A stretch of 64,000 bases of DNA from Bog-159 sp050008575 (GTDB lineage Bacteria > Acidobacteriota > Terriglobia > Bryobacterales > Bryobacteraceae), in the NCBI GenBank assembly GCA_050008575.1, contig JBEKMJ010000002.1, positions 1 through 64,000 of the forward strand. The letters are read 5' to 3'. Numbering within the stretch: the first letter of the stretch is position 1; the number at the start of each line of letters is the position of its first letter. Under the pieces are notes generated by a model. That model was not told the DNA's origin. It did no database searches and worked only from the letters and a program-made list of their open reading frames with translations. Positions 55,517 to 61,873 of the stretch are shown here, one piece after another. Position numbers and translations under genes: made by a program.

Positions 55517-56200
55517 ATGCAGGTCCGAGTCGCCGGAATCGCGCTGGCGCTGGTTTGGTCGATACCGCAGGTTACGGCCCGCAACCACGAGAGCGACAAG
55601 CCCGCCGAAGGCCGCGGCGAGAACGAATCGGTGGTGATCGCCGCCACGCTGTACGCCAAGCCCGAGGGGGTGAAAGAAGTGCTCGGTTCGGACCTGGGCG
55701 GACACTACATCGTGGTGGCGGTCGAAGTGACGCCGCGTTTCGGCAAGCAGGTCGCCATCAACCGCGACGATTTCGTGTTGAAGACCGACAAAGACGGCGA
55801 GAAGAGCGGGCCCTTCGCGCCCAGCCAGATCGCGGGCCGCGGCGCCATGGTGATCCGGCAGACCGGCGGGGGAGGGGCCAGCGGCATGCACGATAACGAC
55901 GGTCCTATCATCGGCGGCATTCCGGGTACGATGGGGCAGCCGCGCAGGGTGGGCGGCGATGGCATAGGTAGCGGCGGCGCGCCCGAAGGCGCCGAGGCCA
56001 AGACGCGCACCGGCGCCCATGAGAAGGACGATCCCATGCTGGCGGTGCTGAAGCAGAAGGAATTGCCCGAAACGAAAACCGATAAGCCTGTTTCGGGGCT
56101 GCTCTACTTCCCCATGGAAAAGCAAAAGGTCAAGGATCTGGAGCTGCGGTACAATCCATCCGACGACAAGATCACGATGCGCTTCCGCCAAGAAAAATGA
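55517..56200 (+). CDS. Secreted protein of unknown function
   Basis: A 227-residue protein with a signal peptide (VRVAGIALALVWSIPQVTA), a beta-rich stretch (residues ~40-100), a glycine-rich low-complexity middle (GGGGASGMHDNDGPIIGGIPGTMGQP, ~118-145), and a basic C-terminal part (~175-227). I do not recognise a family. AGGAGG-like GGAGG precedes the ATG at 55517. The stop overlaps the start of the next gene (ATGATG), so it is coupled to the PLP enzyme. Confidence 0.7.
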   Translation: MQVRVAGIALALVWSIPQVTARNHESDKPAEGRGENESVVIAATLYAKPEGVKEVLGSDLGGHYIVVAVEVTPRFGKQVAINRDDFVLKTDKDGEKSGPFAPSQIAGRGAMVIRQTGGGGASGMHDNDGPIIGGIPGTMGQPRRVGGDGIGSGGAPEGAEAKTRTGAHEKDDPMLAVLKQKELPETKTDKPVSGLLYFPMEKQKVKDLELRYNPSDDKITMRFRQEK

Positions 56201-57297
56201 TGCGCACCGCGGACATCGATACACCCGCCCTGCTGGTGGATCTGGATGCGATGGAAGCCAACCTGCTGCGGGTCGCGGACTACACCCAACAGCACGGCCT
56301 CCGGCTGCGTCCGCACACCAAGACGCACAAATCGCCGCGCATCGGCCGCCGCCAACTGGAGCTGGGTGCGGCGGGTCTGACAGTCGCGAAAGTGGGGGAG
56401 GCGGAAGCGATGCTGGAGGCCGCGCCCCCGGACATACTGGTCGCCTACCCGGTGATCGGAGTTGCGAAACTGCAACGCCTGATGGCCGTGGCGCGGCGCG
56501 CCCATGTGACGGTGTCGCTTGACAGCCTGTTCGCCGCCGGGCAGCTTTCCGAAGCCGCGCAGGCCGCCGGTGTGAAGATCGGCGTGTTGGCCGAAACCGA
56601 TGTAGGACTGGGTCGCGTGGGCGTGTCGCCGGGCGCGGAACTGCTGGACTTGGCGCGCGGCATCGAAGGGCTGGCGGGCCTGCGGTTCGAAGGCATCGCG
56701 TTCTATCCGGGCCACATCAAAGATAGCAGCGCGGCGGGCACGGAAGCGCTGGCGGCGTTGGCCGGCCTGCTGCAGTCGATACTCGCCGATTTCCGCCGCG
56801 CGGGCATCGAAGTGCGCATCGTCAGCGGCGGTTCCACGCCATCGCTGTACCACTCGCATCAGTTGCCGGGCCTCAACGAGATCCGGCCCGGCACATACGT
56901 CTACAACGACTGGAATACGGTCGCCAGCGGCGCCTGCACGCCGGATCAATGCGCGGCCACGCTGCTGGTTACGGTGGTTTCCACCGCGCGGCCCGGGCAG
57001 ATCATCATAGATGGCGGATCGAAGACTTTCTCGTCTGACCGGTTGACGGGGTCCGGCGCCGAATCCACCTTCGGGCATGTGCTGGATGCGCCCCAGGCGG
57101 TGTTCCACAAAATGAACGAAGAGCACGGTTTCGTGGACGTCAGCCAGTGCGGCCGCGCGTTTGCCATCGGAGAGCGCCTGCGCATCGTCCCGAACCACAT
57201 TTGCGTGGCCGTGAATCTGCACGAGCGGGTTTATGGAATCCGCGACGGAGAAGTGGAAGAGATGTGGGAGGTGGCCGGGAGAGGCAAGCTACAGTAG
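56197..57297 (+). CDS. PLP-dependent D-serine dehydratase/D-threonine aldolase-like enzyme
   Basis: A 366-residue fold-type III PLP enzyme. The PLP Lys is in RPHTKTHK (Lys42), the pyridine region GVLAETDVGLGRVGV and SGGSTPSLYHS are present, and the metal motif near the C-terminus is PNHICVAVN, with His334 and Cys336. In chicken D-serine dehydratase the zinc is held by His-x-Cys, whereas D-threonine aldolases use His-x-Asp, so the sequence favours D-serine dehydratase-like activity (ammonia release from D-Ser). It overlaps the preceding secreted-protein gene by four bases. Confidence 0.85.
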   Translation: MMRTADIDTPALLVDLDAMEANLLRVADYTQQHGLRLRPHTKTHKSPRIGRRQLELGAAGLTVAKVGEAEAMLEAAPPDILVAYPVIGVAKLQRLMAVARRAHVTVSLDSLFAAGQLSEAAQAAGVKIGVLAETDVGLGRVGVSPGAELLDLARGIEGLAGLRFEGIAFYPGHIKDSSAAGTEALAALAGLLQSILADFRRAGIEVRIVSGGSTPSLYHSHQLPGLNEIRPGTYVYNDWNTVASGACTPDQCAATLLVTVVSTARPGQIIIDGGSKTFSSDRLTGSGAESTFGHVLDAPQAVFHKMNEEHGFVDVSQCGRAFAIGERLRIVPNHICVAVNLHERVYGIRDGEVEEMWEVAGRGKLQ

Positions 57298-57318
57298 CCT
57301 GCCTTCCCCGCAGCCGGT

Positions 57319-57627
57319 TTACTTCACTTCGCCGACCGTGAGATTGTCGCCGTCGGCCTCGGCAACCAGGGTGACCTTCTGGCCGGCGTGCTCGAGCACT
57401 TTGTCCTGATTCGCGATGGTGTACACCTTGCCTTCCGGGGTAACCAGGACGGCTTTGTCGCCTCTCTTGATGCAGCCTTTCGCGCAGCCCGCATGGCTGT
57501 CGGCGGCGGTCTGGGCGCCCTTCTTCGCGGCGCAACCGGCGTCGGAAATATACCCGCTAAATTCCGCCGCCATGGCGGTCATGGCAAGCGCGGAAACAAA
57601 TGTGAAACCCAATACAAACTTTCGCAT
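57319..57627 (-). CDS. Small secreted DUF5818-like protein
   Basis: A 102-residue exported protein. A signal peptide (VLGFTFVSALAMTAMA) precedes FSGYISDAGC, a Cys-rich middle (GCAAKKG, GCAKGCIKRG) and a beta-rich C-terminus (KVYTIANQDKVLEHAGQKVTLV). The pattern matches the Acidobacteria DUF5818-type family, whose function is unknown. The Cys residues could form disulphides or bind metal. It converges on the PLP gene. Confidence 0.65.
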   Translation of the reverse strand: MRKFVLGFTFVSALAMTAMAAEFSGYISDAGCAAKKGAQTAADSHAGCAKGCIKRGDKAVLVTPEGKVYTIANQDKVLEHAGQKVTLVAEADGDNLTVGEVK

Positions 57628-57795
57628 GCAACCCTCCTTGGGATGGTACTAGTCATAACGACTATACTCCACCCGAGGGAGGGCGGGCAAGCGCGGGGTG
57701 GCACACCCAGTGTAAATTCCGGCCGCCGGGGCGCCGCCGCGGAGGCTTTTGTGCGGGAAGATACGCTCGACATCGGAGGCGCTCTTGAGCTAGGA

Positions 57796-57824
57796 TTACG
57801 CATGATGCGTAACGCACGGTGCGT
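57796..57824. promoter_or_regulatory. Two tandem perfect palindromes before the AAA ATPase
   Basis: TTACGCAT-G-ATGCGTAA (57796-57812) and ACGCAC-G-GTGCGT (57812-57824) share a similar half-site and abut each other three bases before the ATG at 57828. No ribosome site is visible, so this block probably includes the operator and start region. A regulator of the two-site, autoregulatory kind is the likely reader. Confidence 0.55.
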
Positions 57825-57827
57825 AAT

Positions 57828-58964
57828 ATGAACAATCCTTTTCAATATGGCGGCATTGTGGAAGGCGGAGCATTCTGCAATCGCAGGAAGGAACTGGCCG
57901 ATCTGAAGGCCGGCATGGAAAGCAGCGAGAAGCTCTTCTTGTATTCCGAAAGGCGTCTGGGAAAAACCTCTCTGGTGCAAACGGCGTTGCGCGGACTCCC
58001 CAAGGCCCGCTATGCCGCCGCGTACGTCGATCTGTGGCCCACCGATGGCGAAAAGTCGTTTGCCGCGGCTACCGCCGAGGCCATCACGGCATCCATGGGC
58101 AGCACGGCGGGCCAACTGCTGGAGATGGCCACGCAATTCTTCGGCCTGTTCGCTCCCAGCATCACTACAGACTCGGAAGGCAAGCCGAAGATCGCATTTG
58201 GCTTCAGTGTGAGCGGAATGCCTGGGAAGGAGATTGAAGAAGTGCTCGCCGCGCCGGCCAAGATCGCCGCGCGCGGAAAGCGAAAAGTCGTGATCGTCTT
58301 CGATGAGTTTCAGCAGGTGCTGGAGTACGGCGGCGATATGGTCGAGCGGCGACTGCGGAGCGTCATTCAAAAACATCGGGACGTCTCGTACATCTTCCTC
58401 GGCAGCAGGAAACACCTGATTCAGAAAATGTTCCTGGACCGCTCCCGCCCGCTCTACCGCGCGGCTGGGCATTACCCGTTGGGGTCGATCGCGACCGCGC
58501 ATTGGATTCCGTTCATCGGCAAGAAGTTTCGCGAGGGAGAAAGGCCCATCGCGGACCGGGAGATCCGCAGGGTCTGCGAATTGACGGAAGGCCACCCGTT
58601 CTATACGCAGCACCTGTGTCATGCTCTTTGGGAGATCTGCGCACCCGGCGAGCCCGTAACGGAGGCGCTGATTCAAGGCGCGATCAAGGTATTGCTGGAC
58701 CGCGAAAGTTACGCCTATACCGTGCTCTGGGAATCGCTGGCGGCAAGCCAGAGGCGGCTGCTGAAAGGGCTCGCTTTCGAACCGGCCGGCGCTAAGCTCT
58801 TCGGCGCGCCTTTTATTGCGCGCCACGGGCTGGGATCCCCTTCCAATGCGCAGCGCGCGGTGGAGAGCCTGCTCAGCCGGGATCTGATCGACCGGGATAA
58901 CGGTTCCTTCCTGATTACGGATCGGTTCTTTCGGATCTGGATCGCGCAAAAACAAGTGCAGTAG
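57828..58964 (+). CDS. AAA-type ATPase (ATPase_2/archaeal-ATPase group)
   Basis: A 378-residue ATPase. Its P-loop reads YSERRLGKTSL (residues ~39-49); the first conserved Gly is Ser, a variant seen in this group. Walker B is VVIVFDEFQQ (Asp159-Glu160). The C-terminal third looks like a winged-helix domain (QRAVESLLSRDLIDRDNGSFLI). Such proteins are STAND-like switches often found in accessory regions. Start ATG 57828, nine bases after an alternative GTG at 57819. A tandem palindrome block directly precedes it and a short tandem repeat follows at 58979-59023. Confidence 0.8.
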   Translation: MNNPFQYGGIVEGGAFCNRRKELADLKAGMESSEKLFLYSERRLGKTSLVQTALRGLPKARYAAAYVDLWPTDGEKSFAAATAEAITASMGSTAGQLLEMATQFFGLFAPSITTDSEGKPKIAFGFSVSGMPGKEIEEVLAAPAKIAARGKRKVVIVFDEFQQVLEYGGDMVERRLRSVIQKHRDVSYIFLGSRKHLIQKMFLDRSRPLYRAAGHYPLGSIATAHWIPFIGKKFREGERPIADREIRRVCELTEGHPFYTQHLCHALWEICAPGEPVTEALIQGAIKVLLDRESYAYTVLWESLAASQRRLLKGLAFEPAGAKLFGAPFIARHGLGSPSNAQRAVESLLSRDLIDRDNGSFLITDRFFRIWIAQKQVQ

Positions 58965-58978
58965 AGAGACTCGGCGCC

Positions 58979-59023
58979 GTAGCGTTATGCGGTACCGTTA
59001 GGTTATGCGGTAGCGTTATAACG
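58979..59023. repeat. Short tandem direct repeat
   Basis: GCGTTATGCGGTACCGTTA is followed by GGTTATGCGGTAGCGTTA, two 18-19-base units with a shared TTATGCGGTA core. It lies between the AAA ATPase and the kelch-like gene. Confidence 0.6.
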
Positions 59024-59058
59024 ATGCGGCAGCAGCGCGCGGCCGAGGAGGCATATCG

Positions 59059-60057
59059 ATGAAATACCGACTGGTTCTGGTCCTAACAGGCGTGCCGTTA
59101 TGGCCGGCGATGGCCGCCGCGGCGGATGCGCCCGCGGCCCCTGCCGTGGAGTGGGTCAAGCTTACGCCCACCGTGTCTCCCAGCCCGCGCGACGGCATGG
59201 CGATGGCCTATGACGTGGTGAGCGGGAAGATCGTGCTATTTGGCGGCCTGGGCGCCAACACGTCGTATCTCGGGGACACCTGGACCTTCGACGGAGTTAC
59301 GTGGACCCAATTAACCCCGCCGGTATCGCCCCCTGCGCGGGTTTCCGCGGGGATGACCTTCGATGCCCTGTTGCAGAAGTTAGTGATGTTCGGTGGATAC
59401 ACCGAGGCGGCCGGCTACTTCGGCGATACCTGGATCTTCGATGGCGCCGCGGGCACGTGGGAGGAAGCGAAACCGTACCTGTCGCCGCCGCCGGTGACCG
59501 CGCCTTGCGTGTTCACCGATCCGGATAACGGCAGCGCCGACGTGTTCGGCGGTTTCAATTCCGAGTCCGGTTACTCCGCCGGCACATGGATGTTTGCGGG
59601 GACCACCTGGCTCCAATTGCAGCCCGCCACGTCGCCCGCAGGGCGCACCGGCGCCCTCAGCGCTTTCGATCACGTCGCCAAGAACGCGGTGCTGTTTGGC
59701 GGCGAGGCGGATGTCAGCGCGCAAAATACGTGGACGTGGGACGGGGCCAACTGGACGGAGCAGGCGCCCGCGCGGCAACCGCCGCTGCTGGAGTTTGCCG
59801 CGGCCGCATTCGATCCGGGGTTCCGGCTGTTGATCGCCTTCGGCGGCGAAAGCGGCGGGATGCTCCAAAACGGCACGTGGGCCTGGACCGGAAGCGACTG
59901 GGCGCAGTTGCATCCCACAACCTGGCCGCCGCCGCGCGAATTCCTGGGGATGGCCAACGACGAAGCCATTGGCCATGTAATTCTCTTCGGAGGCACCACC
60001 GGCTACGTGTATTTCGACGATACCTGGGAGTTGATCCCGGCCGCGGCGGGACAGTAA
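59059..60057 (+). CDS. Secreted kelch-type beta-propeller
   Basis: A 332-residue exported protein. Signal peptide to about AAAADAPA, then six kelch-like units with patterns such as SPSPRDGMAMAYDVVSGKIVLFGG, DTWTFDGVTWTQLTP and RLLIAFGGES (~50 residues each). A propeller with protein- or sugar-binding use is likely. It is not homologous in detail to the GloVer or PLL-like propellers in the window. The neighbouring gene (60063-60983) is on the opposite strand. Confidence 0.82.
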   Translation: MKYRLVLVLTGVPLWPAMAAAADAPAAPAVEWVKLTPTVSPSPRDGMAMAYDVVSGKIVLFGGLGANTSYLGDTWTFDGVTWTQLTPPVSPPARVSAGMTFDALLQKLVMFGGYTEAAGYFGDTWIFDGAAGTWEEAKPYLSPPPVTAPCVFTDPDNGSADVFGGFNSESGYSAGTWMFAGTTWLQLQPATSPAGRTGALSAFDHVAKNAVLFGGEADVSAQNTWTWDGANWTEQAPARQPPLLEFAAAAFDPGFRLLIAFGGESGGMLQNGTWAWTGSDWAQLHPTTWPPPREFLGMANDEAIGHVILFGGTTGYVYFDDTWELIPAAAGQ

Positions 60058-60062
60058 GCGCG

Positions 60063-60983
60063 TTAAGAACGTGCGCCACGCCACATGCGCTCGGTCAACG
60101 TAACACGACGCGGCGAGAATTGCGACGCGGCGGCTTTTAAATACGGACGGAACTCGCGCACCCAATACGCCACGTACCCGGTGCTCCGGATTTCTTGCAA
60201 AGTGGCGCCGTAATGATCCAGCAGCACTCCGGCGAAGATCTGACCAGTGCGGCGCGCGGCTCCTTTGGCGCAGCGCGAGAGCCACAGCAGGTTTTCCGGA
60301 ATGCGGCTGACGGCCGAGAGCGCCATCAGGGTCGAAACCTGAAACACCGGGCGCCCCTGCGCGGCGGCGGTGGCTTTCAAGTCTTCCCAGCTTCGCCGTA
60401 GCGCATCGCCGGATGGCAGATGCGGCGTGGGGATTTTGGCCGTCTCGCGACGCAGATCGGACCATTCGCGCCGCAGACTGTCCACGTCCAGGGGCGGCGT
60501 GTTGGCGGTCTGAGCCAGTCGCCCGGCGGCGCCTTCCAGGCCATCCAGCAACTGGTCGATGGTTTCATAGTCGGCGCCGGCGGCCAGCAGACCTTCTTCC
60601 CTCAGGCTTTGCGCGATCTCGCGGATCAGTTGCCGGCCGGTGCCGGAAAGATCGGCCAGCGCGGCCAGCACCCATACAGGCGATGCGCTGAAGGTAAGCA
60701 GACCGATCAATTCGATGCCGTTGCCCGCGAAGCGCCGCATGGCGAAGTTATCCGCCAGATGGCCTTGCGGGGGATATGTGCCTTCCACCTGGCCGACATT
60801 TTCGATCAGGAAGCGCAGCGTGTTTTCGACCAACTCCGTGTAGAGCCGCGTGCGGCGCACGGCCCGCGGCAGCGCCACTTCGCTCAGCTCGCGCAGCAGG
60901 CCGGCGCTGAGCGCGCTCATGGAGCGCAGTGCGCGTTCGGGCAGCGACAGCACGTATTGGCGGGACAAGACCGAGGCTCTCAT
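60063..60983 (-). CDS. Unrecognised helical protein downstream of the HNH gene
   Basis: A 306-residue protein that I do not recognise. It is largely helical, with an early SLPERALRSMSALSAGLLREL segment, a hydrophobic stretch (NGIELIGLLTFSASPVWVLAALADL, residues ~95-119, possibly membrane- or lipid-associated), a charged middle (LRREWSDLRRETAKI) and a basic C-terminus. ATG 60983 is used; a longer in-frame version from 61184 would overlap the HNH gene and is rejected. It is 40 bases downstream of the HNH gene on the same strand, so it could be a third component of that module, but no motif shows this. Confidence 0.6.
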   Translation of the reverse strand: MRASVLSRQYVLSLPERALRSMSALSAGLLRELSEVALPRAVRRTRLYTELVENTLRFLIENVGQVEGTYPPQGHLADNFAMRRFAGNGIELIGLLTFSASPVWVLAALADLSGTGRQLIREIAQSLREEGLLAAGADYETIDQLLDGLEGAAGRLAQTANTPPLDVDSLRREWSDLRRETAKIPTPHLPSGDALRRSWEDLKATAAAQGRPVFQVSTLMALSAVSRIPENLLWLSRCAKGAARRTGQIFAGVLLDHYGATLQEIRSTGYVAYWVREFRPYLKAAASQFSPRRVTLTERMWRGARS

Positions 60984-61023
60984 TTTGCCATGGCGCCGGC
61001 AGCGGTTGCGCGCCCCCCGTATC

Positions 61024-61857
61024 TCAACCTGTCTGCCCTCCTGTGGCGCGATCCAATTGCTTCTTATGATGCTCCAGCCATTTCCAGCAGGCCGCGCGCA
61101 TCGCCGAAGCGTGCTCCTGGTCGGGTTTGAACAGCAGCGCCCAATTCTCGGCGAATTCGCGGGGCCGTGCGGCGAGAAGCTCAAGGATGGTGATGGCGTG
61201 TTGCTGGCTTTTGCGGCGCCTGCCGACCAATGTCTCGCGATTCAGATCGTAAAGCCCGACGGACTTCCGTCCGCGATCAGTCAGGCCGTCGACACGGCCG
61301 GTTGACAGCAAATCCCAACCGTTTTCTTCGAATACGTATTGCAGGTGGCCGGCCCTTTCACCGCAATCCGCTTCTTCATAAGGATTCAACAGAAGCGGCT
61401 GCTCGTTAGAGAGATCGTCTTCAGGGCGCATGGCGCGTTGGCCCGCAATGGGAAACCAGTTTCGCTTGCCGCGGCCCTGATTGCAGAGTTGGCAGCTCGT
61501 CATGAGGTTCCGCTCATGGTACGCGAGCCAGTAATAGCCCGGATGCGTTTTATCGTCGGCAACTCCACGCTTCGGGCGATAATGTTCCACGTCGCCCCAG
61601 GCTACCGTGGCAAATTCCGATTCGCAATAAGCGCACTTCCCGTAGAAATAGTCTTTCAGACACGGCTTCAGCGCGCCGTAGATTTCGGCATCGACCGGCA
61701 AGGATTCACCCTTCTGCCGAAAGGGGTGGTTTACCTGCCAGTCCGCGAGAGCTTCGGCCGCGGTTTTCGCTCGCGTTCTCCAATCGTTGAAATCGGCGAA
61801 CTTCTCGTGCGCGAAGTTTTTGTAGATTTCGCCGGGGTCGAATTTGCGGTAAAGCAT
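61024..61857 (-). CDS. HNH nuclease, PtuB/TIGR02646-like
   Basis: A 277-residue nuclease. The His-Me-finger/HNH core is CAYCES (Cys75, Cys78), VEHYRPK (His92), LAYHERNLMTSCQLCNQGRGKRNWFPI (Cys122, Cys125, Asn126), matching the layout of PtuB, the nuclease partner of Septu ATPases and of retron-associated nucleases. The ATG at 61857 follows GGAAGAGA and begins 16 bases after the SIR2-ATPase stop; the longer start (61902) would overlap that gene. So it is the second gene of a SIR2-ATPase/HNH operon and is expected to cleave nucleic acid when licensed by the ATPase. Whether it targets DNA or tRNA cannot be judged from sequence. Confidence 0.87.
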   Translation of the reverse strand: MLYRKFDPGEIYKNFAHEKFADFNDWRTRAKTAAEALADWQVNHPFRQKGESLPVDAEIYGALKPCLKDYFYGKCAYCESEFATVAWGDVEHYRPKRGVADDKTHPGYYWLAYHERNLMTSCQLCNQGRGKRNWFPIAGQRAMRPEDDLSNEQPLLLNPYEEADCGERAGHLQYVFEENGWDLLSTGRVDGLTDRGRKSVGLYDLNRETLVGRRRKSQQHAITILELLAARPREFAENWALLFKPDQEHASAMRAACWKWLEHHKKQLDRATGGQTG

Positions 61858-61873
61858 TCTCTTCCGCCGCCTA

